A stretch of 64,000 nucleotides of DNA, taken from assembly GCF_018130825.1 (NCBI RefSeq), contig NZ_JAFCJS010000002.1, positions 496,001 to 560,000 on the forward strand. The letters run 5' to 3'. Within the stretch, counting starts at the first letter, position 1. Each line of letters begins with the position of its first letter. This document shows positions 18,203-26,578 of this stretch, in pieces. The notes beneath the pieces are model-generated. The model was not told the DNA's origin, did no database searches, and saw only the letters and a list, made by a program, of their open reading frames with translations. A program made the translations under genes and the position numbers. The stretch is from Bradyrhizobium liaoningense. Lineage in GTDB: Bacteria > Pseudomonadota > Alphaproteobacteria > Rhizobiales > Xanthobacteraceae.

Positions 18203-19269
18203 TGTACTGGCTCCTGATCGAGGCGGACCTTCTGGCCCTCCTTGAGACTGTGCACTCCAGCGGTCACTACGCGAACACCGGGTTCGAGGCCGGATTCGAG
18301 TCGCACGCTGTTTCGGTCGTCCGAAGCAATCTCGACCGTGCGTAGCGTCACCGTGCTGGTCGATGAATCCAGGAGCCAGACCATTGTCTGGCCATCCTTG
18401 CTTAGGATTGCCGATCGCGGCAGCCACAGAGCTTTTCTGCTACCCGACATGTTGACGACTACGGTTGTGCCAAGGCGGAAGGTCGCCGGCGGATCATCGA
18501 GGGTGATGCGTATCCGACGCAATCTCGTTGTGGCATCGGCCTGCGGCGCGATCTCACGGACTCTTCCGTCGGAATGAACCTCAGGATCTATCTGTAGGCT
18601 AACCGTGAACTGCAGACCGATCCGCAAATCGCTAGCGATCTCCTCGGAAACATCGATCACCGCCTCTCGGATATCGGGACGCGCGATGGTGACGACGGAC
18701 TGTCCCGGCGTGACTACCTGACCGACCTGGGCACTCACCGCCGTAACGACTCCGGTGAAGTCCGCCTTGAGCTGGGTATAGCCGAGTTGCTCCTGTGCTT
18801 TGGTCAGATTCGCTTGGGCACGAACGACCGAAGACTGGGCCGCAGCGCGCGCCTGTTCGGCAGCCTCGAGAGTCGCTTTGCTCGTGGCGTCGGTCTCGAT
18901 CAGCGTTCGCTGACGGCCTTCGACCCCCGTAGCGTTGCTCAACTGTGCTCGGCTGCTCACAAGATCCGCAGCCGCCGATCGAACCGCCAATTCAAGCGCG
19001 ATAGGATCGATAGCTGCAACAATCTGCCCTTTGTCAACGCGATCGCCGACATTGACTGGGCGAGCAATCAGATGTCCCAGCACGCGAAAACCAAGATCGG
19101 TCTTGAACTGCGGTTGCACGGTACCCACGATGACCGCGCCATCCGATTGCATCGGAGTCACAACAGTTGACAGGACCGGCCGTACAGGCTCTGCAAGCTT
19201 GTCCATGCACCCGGACATCGGGAGGCAACCGCCAAGCACGAGCAAGACCCATATGCGATTGCTGCTCAT
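18199..19269 (-). CDS. RND periplasmic adaptor (membrane fusion lipoprotein)
   Basis: The 356-aa protein starts with a lipoprotein signal ending LPMSGC, so it is probably anchored at Cys21. The adaptor order is visible: a lipoyl half (VGDRVDKGQIVAAIDPIALE), a helical hairpin (about 85-140), the second lipoyl half (AQVGQVVTPGQSVVTIARP), a beta-barrel (SLQIDPEVHSDGRVREI) and a membrane-proximal part. Adaptors link the pump to an outer-membrane channel. It overlaps both neighbours by four bases, so the three genes form one tight operon. No TolC-like channel gene is present in the window. Confidence 0.92.
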   Translation of the reverse strand: MSSNRIWVLLVLGGCLPMSGCMDKLAEPVRPVLSTVVTPMQSDGAVIVGTVQPQFKTDLGFRVLGHLIARPVNVGDRVDKGQIVAAIDPIALELAVRSAAADLVSSRAQLSNATGVEGRQRTLIETDATSKATLEAAEQARAAAQSSVVRAQANLTKAQEQLGYTQLKADFTGVVTAVSAQVGQVVTPGQSVVTIARPDIREAVIDVSEEIASDLRIGLQFTVSLQIDPEVHSDGRVREIAPQADATTRLRRIRITLDDPPATFRLGTTVVVNMSGSRKALWLPRSAILSKDGQTMVWLLDSSTSTVTLRTVEIASDDRNSVRLESGLEPGVRVVTAGVHSLKEGQKVRLDQEPVQ

Positions 19270-20357
19270 GAAGCACCCTGGGCAAATCTAACGGCCTGAC
19301 CTGGACTGAGCAGCTTGCCTCCTTCGGTGACTATCCGTTCACCCGGATCGAGCCCACCCTTGAGCACCACCATTCGCGTTTCATATTGATCGACCATCAC
19401 CGGCTTTAGAAAAACTGTGCTAGTCGCCGGATTCACCACCCAGACCGCTGACGTCGCCGCCATTCTGGTTAGAGCCCCCCAGGGCAGCACGATGCGCCGA
19501 CCTGACCTCCAACGCGCAGTACCCGCCACAGCACTGCCCAACATCATTGCCGCCGGCGGCTCATCGATGGCAATCTTGATCCGTACAGTCCCGGTCTTCG
19601 GATCGATGGTCGGCGATACTTCGCGCAAGCTGCCCTGCGCGACGACCTTGGAGTCGGACAGCAGGACCAGCGATACCTTGCCGCCTTCCGGCTCGCGAAG
19701 GAGTGTCGTCTCGTAGACATCGAACACTGCATCGCGGTCGCCGTCCTGCGCCAGCGTAAACGCCGATTGGCCGGCTTGTGCAACCTGACCAACTTCGAGA
19801 TTTCGAACGGTAACGACGCCCGGGACCGCAGAGCGCAACTCGGTGTAACCGAGCGCATCCTTCGCCTTGCCCAGCAGGGCCTGGGCAGTCTCGAGCGAGG
19901 CCTCGGCTGTACGCGCCGCTTCTTGCGCTTGATCGTACGAGGCACGCGTGGTGAACCCGCTCGCAATCAAGGCCTTCTGCCGCTCGAATGTTGCAGCGGT
20001 CACCTTAACCTGCGATTCCGCAGCAACTACGGCCGCCGTTGCGGCATCCACGTCGGCTTGCTGCTCGGCCGGATCGATCCGCGCCAACACATCGCCGGCG
20101 TTAATATGAGACCCAACGTCCACTAGGCGTTCGGTGACCCGCCCGCTAACCCGGAAGGCCAAGTCGGTCTGCACGCGCGCCTGCACGTCACCCGTCAACG
20201 TCACAGAAATCTGACGATCCTCAAGTCGCGCGATTTCAGTCCGGACGAGTGTCGGCAGCTTGACCGTTACAGCGCCTTGGTCCTTGCAGCCAGCAAGCGC
20301 CATCGACAACAAGAACAGGTTCGCAGCGCGAACACCGATACGCGATCCAGATTTCAT
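19266..20357 (-). CDS. RND periplasmic adaptor, first of two
   Basis: This 363-aa adaptor also has a lipobox (SMALAGC) and the lipoyl, hairpin, barrel order: VGSHINAGDVLARIDPAEQQ, a hairpin over about 85-145, and LEVGQVAQAGQSAFTLAQD. It is only moderately similar to the second adaptor, so the pair is an old duplication, not a recent one. Pumps with two different adaptors may build a mixed ring. The ATG at 20357 has GAGG eight bases upstream; the frame opens ten codons earlier. It is first in the operon, 57 bases from a long palindrome shared with the divergent TetR gene. Confidence 0.92.
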   Translation of the reverse strand: MKSGSRIGVRAANLFLLSMALAGCKDQGAVTVKLPTLVRTEIARLEDRQISVTLTGDVQARVQTDLAFRVSGRVTERLVDVGSHINAGDVLARIDPAEQQADVDAATAAVVAAESQVKVTAATFERQKALIASGFTTRASYDQAQEAARTAEASLETAQALLGKAKDALGYTELRSAVPGVVTVRNLEVGQVAQAGQSAFTLAQDGDRDAVFDVYETTLLREPEGGKVSLVLLSDSKVVAQGSLREVSPTIDPKTGTVRIKIAIDEPPAAMMLGSAVAGTARWRSGRRIVLPWGALTRMAATSAVWVVNPATSTVFLKPVMVDQYETRMVVLKGGLDPGERIVTEGGKLLSPGQAVRFAQGAS

Positions 20358-20413
20358 TACATCCTCAGGGAGGCATAAACGGGCCATGCCAGACCCTAAG
20401 GTCGGCGGCGCCG

Positions 20414-20451
20414 CTTATATTATTGACTTACTAGTCAGTCAATAATATAAG
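20414..20451. promoter_or_regulatory. 38-bp palindromic TetR operator
   Basis: CTTATATTATTGACT and AGTCAATAATATAAG are perfect 15-base arms around TACTAGTC, whose core ACTAGT is itself symmetric. It lies between the first adaptor gene and the divergent TetR gene. Nested TGACT/AGTCA repeats are typical of TetR sites before RND pumps. Two TetR dimers could bind here and shut both promoters. Confidence 0.88.
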
Positions 20452-20485
20452 TTGCACGAATTATCAATATGATAAGCCACATCAA

Positions 20486-21172
20486 ATGCCGTCAAACACA
20501 GGTCTCAAACCCAAGGTTAGGGCTCGTCGCAAGGCCGAGCGGCCCGCTGAAATTCTTGACGCTGCCTTCATTGAGTTCGCCAAGGAGGGCTATGCGGCGA
20601 CGCGGCTTGAGGATGTGGCCAAACGTGTCGGCGTTACCAAAGGCACGATCTATTTTTACTTCGAAACGAAGGAACGAGTATTTGAGGAAATGATCCGACA
20701 CGTCGCGCGGCCTGTATTCTCCGAACTCAACGATTTCGCAACGACGCTCAACGGCCCGTATCTTGGCCGCCTACGAGCATTGATCGGCTTTCTCTATAAT
20801 CGGATTGCTAAGGACCGATCGTCGCGGGAGGTCTTCCGCTTCCTGATCGCCGAAGGTGGCCGATTTCCCGAGCTTGTCGACCGCCACTACGAGGAATTCG
20901 TACGGCCCTTCATCGATCGGTTGCGGGAGGTGGTCACGAGCGGCGTCGCAGCCGGAGAATTCCGCACGACCGCCGCGCTCGAATTCTCCGATATCTTTAT
21001 GAGTCCTATCCTTATGTTGAATCTCTGGACCCTGCTGTCCGGCGATCGACGGAAGATCGACCTCGAAGCCTTCATCGATGCCCATTTCGATCTATTGATG
21101 AATGGGCTGTCTCTACCGAAACCACCAAGAAAGATACCCAACAGGCGATTCGAGTCCCCAACGAGTTCGTGA
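20486..21172 (+). CDS. TetR-family regulator of the RND pump
   Basis: The 228-aa product has the TetR DNA-binding part at residues 20-70 (ILDAAFIEFAKEGYAATRLE, then VAKRVGVTKGTIYFYFETKE) and an AcrR-like helical ligand part with a C-terminal TetR_C region. It is divergent from the pump operon across a 38-bp palindrome, the classic layout for a repressor released by pump substrates. The ribosome site is weak (AAGCCACATCAA before ATG). The last 25 residues are basic and unstructured. Repression of the pump is inferred from layout. Confidence 0.9.
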   Translation: MPSNTGLKPKVRARRKAERPAEILDAAFIEFAKEGYAATRLEDVAKRVGVTKGTIYFYFETKERVFEEMIRHVARPVFSELNDFATTLNGPYLGRLRALIGFLYNRIAKDRSSREVFRFLIAEGGRFPELVDRHYEEFVRPFIDRLREVVTSGVAAGEFRTTAALEFSDIFMSPILMLNLWTLLSGDRRKIDLEAFIDAHFDLLMNGLSLPKPPRKIPNRRFESPTSS

Positions 21173-21291
21173 ATCTCTTCACATGCTGCATCTGCCCGCT
21201 GTTGCGGCACACTAGCCCGTGGCTCGCAATACAAAGAAAGCTGCTTACCCGCCCGACTATAGGCACCCGGGATTTTCGTTCTGAGAAACAG

Positions 21292-22593
21292 ATGGCCACC
21301 GACTTCGCATCTTTTCCCCTTTCTCTCCTCGCTATTCTGGTTCTGGCGCTGCTCTCGGCAGTGGCACCACTGGCGACAGACATGTACCTTCCCGCCTTCC
21401 CGGAAATGGCCCGCGATCTTGGCACCGGCGCTGCTGCGATCCAGGTGACGCTGACCAGCTTCTTGCTAGGATTGGCAGCGGGACAGCTCGTGATTGGTCC
21501 ACTGTCTGATCGGTTCGGGCGACGCCAACCACTATTGATCGGCACCGCGGTCTGCGTCCTCTCCGGCTTGCTATGCGCGGTTGCACCAAACGTCGAATCG
21601 CTCATCGTGCTGCGTCTGGTGCAAGGGTTTGGCGGAGCAGCCGGCATCGTTCTTGCCCGAGCGGTTATTGCCGATCGCACAAGCGATGCCACGGTCACGG
21701 CGCGGCTGTTCCAGCTGATGATGATAATCGGCGGTCTGGCCCCAGTCTTGGCGCCGATCGTCGGTACGGCAATTGTCGCTTTCGCGGGGTGGCGAACGGT
21801 GCTCGCGGTCATCGCTCTGCTTTCGATGCTGTCCTTTTTCGGTGTAGTCCGTTTCGTAGAGGAGACGCTTCCACCCGAGCGTCGTACTCCGGCCGGACTC
21901 AGGGCGCTTCTCAGCGCGATACGCTCCGTCCTCAGCAGCCGGGCATATGTCGGCTACACGCTCACCACAGGCTTCGCTTTCACGGTAATGTTCGCCTACA
22001 TCGCCGCTTCTCCCTTCGTGTTCCAGAAAGTTCTAGGCCTTTCGCCCGCGGCTTACTCAATCGCCTTCGGAACTAACGCTGTCGGTCTCCTGACATTCGC
22101 TGGCATGTCGGCGAAGCTTGTGGGCCGCATCCCTCCGCGGCGCCTAACGGCGATTGGCCTTGGAGTCCAACTGATCACCGCTGTTTCGCTTTTCGGTGTT
22201 GTCCTTGTAGGTAGCGGTGCGGCAGTGGTGCTGCCTTTGGTCTTTGTCACAGTCGCTTCCGTCGGGCCGATCCTAGGTAATGCAAGCGCACTAGCTCTCT
22301 CCGAGGTGCGCGACAACGCCGGCACGGCTTCGGCGGCATTGGGCGCGCTCCAGTTCTTCCTGGGAGCAATTGCGTCGCCGCTGGTGGGGCTCGGCGGCGA
22401 GGATAGCGCATTACCAATGACCGCCGCGATGGTTGTAGCTGCAGGCTTGGCGATCGTTAGCTTCGTCTTGCTAACCCGGCGCACGCACGCGGCGCCTGCC
22501 GCACCGCACTCGCTCGTACCGAAGCCTCACACTGAGTTGGGACAATTTGTGTCGAGGCACGCGACACTCTCGCATGACACACGTCATACCTGA
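21292..22593 (+). CDS. Bcr/CflA-type MFS drug exporter
   Basis: The 433-aa protein has 12 hydrophobic segments and the drug:H+ antiporter signatures: PLATDMYLPAFPEMARDLG in helix 1 (diagnostic for Bcr/CflA), IGPLSDRFGRRQPLL after helix 2, and LRLVQGFGGAAGIVLARAVI in helices 4-5. Such proteins export chloramphenicol-like compounds, bicyclomycin, sulfonamides or peptides. I placed the start at the ATG before ATDFASF; 41 open codons upstream lack hydrophobic or conserved sequence. The gene follows the TetR gene by about 120 bases and precedes another TetR gene, which probably controls it. Confidence 0.88.
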   Translation: MATDFASFPLSLLAILVLALLSAVAPLATDMYLPAFPEMARDLGTGAAAIQVTLTSFLLGLAAGQLVIGPLSDRFGRRQPLLIGTAVCVLSGLLCAVAPNVESLIVLRLVQGFGGAAGIVLARAVIADRTSDATVTARLFQLMMIIGGLAPVLAPIVGTAIVAFAGWRTVLAVIALLSMLSFFGVVRFVEETLPPERRTPAGLRALLSAIRSVLSSRAYVGYTLTTGFAFTVMFAYIAASPFVFQKVLGLSPAAYSIAFGTNAVGLLTFAGMSAKLVGRIPPRRLTAIGLGVQLITAVSLFGVVLVGSGAAVVLPLVFVTVASVGPILGNASALALSEVRDNAGTASAALGALQFFLGAIASPLVGLGGEDSALPMTAAMVVAAGLAIVSFVLLTRRTHAAPAAPHSLVPKPHTELGQFVSRHATLSHDTRHT

Positions 22594-22661
22594 CACTAAC
22601 GCCATTCGCGGTATCGACCGCCGCAGCACAAGCAACGAATTGCGAAGGTGGGAGTCGCGCA

Positions 22662-23363
22662 ATGCGAAGGAGTTCGGAGACCAAGAAACGTCTCGGCAAA
22701 CGCCGCAGCGCGGCCCGCATCGGCCGGCCCCCGCAGGGGCTTGCCGGAGAGATTGAGATGCGCATCCTTGATGCGGCACAGCGCGTCTTTCTCGAACGTG
22801 GGCTCGCCGGCGCCAGCATAGAGGAGATCGCTGGCATCGCCCGCACGGCAAAGACGAGCATCTATGCCCGCTTTCCCAGCAAGGAAGCGCTCTTCACCAC
22901 GGCTGTGATACGCAACGTTGCTGCAAACATCGCGCGCTTCGAAGATCACGTGCCGACCGGGGCGACAATAGAGGAGCGCCTTGCGGACGTCGGCATCGCG
23001 CTCCTGCACTGGGCTCTGATTGATGATAACGTCGACTTAATGCGGCTGGCCATTGCCGAGGCGCGCCGGTTTCCGGATTTGGCGGGCAGCGTTCATCGCA
23101 TGGCGCGGGAGAGAGGTACGGAAGGCGTGGCCCGTCTGCTAAAAGAGGCCACGCAATCCGACGCGCTGGGCAAGGCACCGGCGTTTACCCCGGAGTGCCT
23201 CACAGCAACGGCTCAATTTTTCCTTGATCTAGTCTTCCTGCCCCTGATGACGCGCGCGCTATTTGGAGAGAAGCTCAAATCCCTGCCCGCCGAGATCGAG
23301 TCGCACGTAGTGCGGAGCGTCGTCCTCTTTCTTGCCGCATGCCGGCGCGGTGGTGTCAACTGA
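22662..23363 (+). CDS. TetR-family regulator (second)
   Basis: The 233-aa product begins with a basic arm (KKRLGKRRSAARIGRPPQG) and then the TetR helix-turn-helix: RILDAAQRVFLERGLAGASI and IARTAKTSIYARFPSKEALF. The C-terminal part resembles the AefR/TetR_C_7 group. GGTGGGAG is placed before the ATG. It lies 68 bases after the MFS exporter in the same direction, so it may be co-transcribed with it and repress it. No clear operator is visible between them. Confidence 0.9.
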   Translation: MRRSSETKKRLGKRRSAARIGRPPQGLAGEIEMRILDAAQRVFLERGLAGASIEEIAGIARTAKTSIYARFPSKEALFTTAVIRNVAANIARFEDHVPTGATIEERLADVGIALLHWALIDDNVDLMRLAIAEARRFPDLAGSVHRMARERGTEGVARLLKEATQSDALGKAPAFTPECLTATAQFFLDLVFLPLMTRALFGEKLKSLPAEIESHVVRSVVLFLAACRRGGVN

Positions 23364-24271
23364 GGACCGCGGTTTTCTCCGAAAGATATCGTAATGCGGG
23401 CGAGGTGCATTTGCGACCGGTGCGCTGAGTTGGTTTTTGGCCTGACCACGCTGGCCGACGAAGCGCAGCACTGTTGAAACGTGGCGAGGAAAAGCGGCGC
23501 TGGCCGTCAACGATGAGTACGGAGATCGACAGTTAGTTTCTATGACACTTTCCTCTACCAGGGCATTTTGCCATGGCAACCTCACGGGGCTCGACTTCCA
23601 TGATGCAATGTGACCGCCGTCATCCAGAGCATCGAACGTCGCCCAGTACAGCGCACGCCCTTCCTGGATGGTGTCCATCATCGCTCTGCCAAATTCTCCA
23701 CGCATCTCTCCCTCGACAAGGCATCTCGCGCCATGAAACGCATCCAGCCAGTCGAGACCAGCGAGGGGCGACTCTTTTCTCTGCAGCACCGCCGACAGGG
23801 AATTTAAGGATCGGACCACGGCATACCCAGCCGGAGGCCCGTTTTGACTGGTTCTTATCAGCAGACTGCACTTGTCTGTTCCTAGCGCTCGCGCATTCCT
23901 TATCATAGGAATGACTGAAGCTCACAATGCATTCTCCCATAGCGGTGGAAATTGGGACTCCATCATGGATGTAGGAGCAGGACGGGACATCAGTCTGAGT
24001 GCCGGCGCGGCCATTGACCAAACGTCAGCGACAGTATCGAGGTAACAACCGAGCACTAAGAGGCCATGCCTTGTTGAACAGAAGGCAAAAAGGGTTTCTC
24101 GGTAATGAGCCTGCGATATCCCTAGACAAGTTCATTCCTGCCGCGTCACGATGGAGCGCGCTCAAGGGTCCTGCGTTCCAGAATACCAGGCCCCGCGGCT
24201 TAGGACTCACAATATCCTTACTGCGTTGCGGCCACTTTCCAAGTCGGCCGGTCGGCCCTGGGTTGTTCGGG
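23364..24271. other. about 0.9 kb without a supported gene
   Basis: A leftward frame at 23364-23906 reads sensible short stretches (LDWLDAFHGARC, WATFDALDDGG) but has no ribosome site, matches no family I know and runs into antisense of the TetR gene. A small inverted repeat, CATTCCT/AGGAATG, lies at 23894-23913. It may hold remains of a decayed gene. No insertion sequence or RNA gene is visible. Confidence 0.35.
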
Positions 24272-25255
24272 CTACGGCCGCCGCGCGAGTTCGTACTTCA
24301 CTGGTTCGCCAAGCCAACCTTCAGCCCGTCGCGACCAATACGCCGTGTGAATCTGAAGCGTCTTGGGACCAAGCCTGCCGTTCCCGACCGGCTGCTTACC
24401 GATCGAGGTGATCGGAATGATTCCGCCTGCCGTACTGGTGAGGAAGATTTCATTCGCTTGCCTCAGCTGCCTCTCGGTCACGATGCCTGCGGCCGCGTCG
24501 ATCCCCAAATCCTCACAGACTTCCAGCGTCGTCCGACGGGTCATGCCATCCAGCACACCGGTTGATGGCGTCACAAGCCGGCCGTCGACGTCAGTGAAAA
24601 GGTTGAACCCAGGCCCCTCCGTAATATTGCCATTGAGATCGACGAGAACAACGGTGTCTGATCCGGCGTCAAAGCCGTCGAGTAAGCTCATTTCGAAGTC
24701 GAGCCAGTGATAGTGCTTGACGAATGGATCGACCGAGGCTGAGGGAACGCGAACACGCTTGCTGATAAACAGCGACAGTCCCTTTTGTTGATCCTTGGGC
24801 TTCGCGAGCCACATGTACGGCATGCAGAAGGCCTGAAAGCGGTTCTTACAGAGCCGAATATCACGGCTACCGATCGGCGGCCGCCCTCGCGTCATGATGA
24901 TCTGAACGTAGGCATCCGAGTAACCACAAATGGCCACGAGCTCGTGCGTGATTTCGCGGATGCGACCGATGGTCTCCGGCGATTGCATCCGCAACCGCTT
25001 GAGAGAGCGCTCAAACCGATCGAGATGATCTTGCAGGCGAAAGAACTGTCCATTCCAAGTCGAGATCGTTTCCTGACAGGCGTCTGATCGCAAAAAGCCC
25101 CAGTCTAGCAGCGGCAGCCTCGCCTCCTCGATGGGGCAGAACTCTCCGTCAACATAGGCCGATCCCCTCTCAAAGCGGCTTTCGATCGGCTGGCGATTGG
25201 AATGCGAATGCTCTGGCCAAACCAGTTTCCTTTCATCCGCTTCTTGGACGGCCAT
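24272..25255 (-). CDS. class IV aminotransferase (BCAT / D-amino-acid transaminase-like)
   Basis: This 327-aa PLP enzyme has the fold type IV landmarks: the catalytic Lys180 in FVKHYHWLDF, Glu213 in GNITEGPGFNLF, and TSTAGGIIPITSIG near the C-terminus for the cofactor phosphate. The family includes branched-chain aminotransferases, D-alanine transaminase and aminodeoxychorismate lyase. Residues after the Lys (HYHWLD in place of the common N-Y) suggest a specialised substrate. Start: ATG with GGGAG seven bases upstream. It is last in a leftward unit after the DadA-like gene and an importer, so it most likely processes an amino acid brought in by that importer. Confidence 0.88.
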   Translation of the reverse strand: MAVQEADERKLVWPEHSHSNRQPIESRFERGSAYVDGEFCPIEEARLPLLDWGFLRSDACQETISTWNGQFFRLQDHLDRFERSLKRLRMQSPETIGRIREITHELVAICGYSDAYVQIIMTRGRPPIGSRDIRLCKNRFQAFCMPYMWLAKPKDQQKGLSLFISKRVRVPSASVDPFVKHYHWLDFEMSLLDGFDAGSDTVVLVDLNGNITEGPGFNLFTDVDGRLVTPSTGVLDGMTRRTTLEVCEDLGIDAAAGIVTERQLRQANEIFLTSTAGGIIPITSIGKQPVGNGRLGPKTLQIHTAYWSRRAEGWLGEPVKYELARRP

Positions 25256-25308
25256 TCGTTTTCTCCCTCGAATTGGTAAGTCCTGTCGTCGCGACTTTTG
25301 CGCTTCGG

Positions 25309-26568
25309 TCAGGTGAACCGCGCTGGCGCGTATGGTGTGGGGTCGATCGCTGGCTTTTCGCCTGTCGCGAGTTGGGCAAGCAGTTGGCCGCTCATGGGCG
25401 CTCCGGTTAATCCGGAGTGTCCATGTCCGAAACATACGTGTAGGCCTCGGTGTTCGTTGATTGGGCCGATCACCGGAAGGCCGTCCGGGGTTGAAGGACG
25501 GTGGCCCATCCAGAAGCTCGTCTCGTCATACGTCAGTTGCGGGAACAAGCGCTTTGCCAGCTTGATGAGATTTTCCGCGCGCGGGAGCGTTGGCGGCGCA
25601 TCCAATCCGCCGATCTCGACGGTTCCCGATACGCGCAATCCTTCCGACATTGAACTGATCCCAAAATAGCTCGTCTTGTTCAAGATCGGCATACTGAGAC
25701 GAACCGACGGATTGCGCAGCATCACATGATAGCCGCGTTCGCTTTCCAGCGGAATTTTCACGCCAAGGGGATCGAGCAATCGCGCGGACCAGGCGCCAGC
25801 GGCGACGACGACCACATCCGCCTGGTAATTGTTGAGGTTCGTCATGACCGTCCAGCGGCGGGTCTCGTTACGCCAGAGCTTGACGACACGTTCCTGAATC
25901 AGTTCACCGCCCTCATTCAGGAACTGACTTGCGAGCGCACGGACCAAGGCTCCCGGATCGACTGTGTGACCGTTGCCACGAATGAGCAGACCGTACGACA
26001 CACCCGACGAGATCCCCGGGAAGTACTGTCGGATCTGGTCGTTTCCCAGCGTTTCGGCTTCGATGCCCAGATAAGATCGCACCTCGTCTTCGAGGCTTTG
26101 GGGCGGCGGCTCGGTCAAGCCTTCCCACAGATAGACCTGACCATCGCGGCGCGTAAGGCGATCCATCGCATTTGCCCCAACGTTTTCTCGCCACCCTTCG
26201 AAGGTTGACTGATGAAGGGCCCGCAAGGCCGTCGAGGCATGGAAAACGTGGCTGCGCGTGCCCGAGCGCAGATAGCGCCATAGCCAAGGTAAAGCCCTCG
26301 GCAAATAACGCCCCTTCACCGTCAATGGCCCCAGCGGATCAGCAAGCCAGCCCGGCACCTTCCAGATCATGCCCGGCTGCGAAGTCGGAATCGCGGTGTC
26401 GGCCACCAGCATGCCCGAATTGCCGTAGGACGCGCCCGCCGCGGGTTGCCCCTCCTCCACGACGGTGACGGCCAAACCACGGCGCTTGAGCTGGATCGCA
26501 GCACTTAGCCCGACAGCCCCAGCCCCGATGACGAAGGCCACCTGTTCTACGTACTTATTTTCTGGCAC
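25309..26568 (-). CDS. FAD-dependent amino-acid dehydrogenase (DadA/DAO family)
   Basis: The 419-aa product has the dinucleotide motif VIGAGAVGLSAAIQL at its start, the family's GASYGNSGML, and the C-terminal FAD-closing motif with FGHGHSGLTGAPMSGQL. The family (DadA-like) oxidises D-amino acids or secondary amines to imino acids, passing electrons to the quinone pool. The GTG at 26568 lies 10 bases after the permease stop and is preceded by AAGG; an upstream extension of 15 codons overlaps the permease gene and is less likely. Its imine product is a natural RidA substrate, and two RidA genes lie in the same locus. Confidence 0.86.
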   Translation of the reverse strand: MPENKYVEQVAFVIGAGAVGLSAAIQLKRRGLAVTVVEEGQPAAGASYGNSGMLVADTAIPTSQPGMIWKVPGWLADPLGPLTVKGRYLPRALPWLWRYLRSGTRSHVFHASTALRALHQSTFEGWRENVGANAMDRLTRRDGQVYLWEGLTEPPPQSLEDEVRSYLGIEAETLGNDQIRQYFPGISSGVSYGLLIRGNGHTVDPGALVRALASQFLNEGGELIQERVVKLWRNETRRWTVMTNLNNYQADVVVVAAGAWSARLLDPLGVKIPLESERGYHVMLRNPSVRLSMPILNKTSYFGISSMSEGLRVSGTVEIGGLDAPPTLPRAENLIKLAKRLFPQLTYDETSFWMGHRPSTPDGLPVIGPINEHRGLHVCFGHGHSGLTGAPMSGQLLAQLATGEKPAIDPTPYAPARFT

Positions 26569-26578
26569 CGGTATTGCC

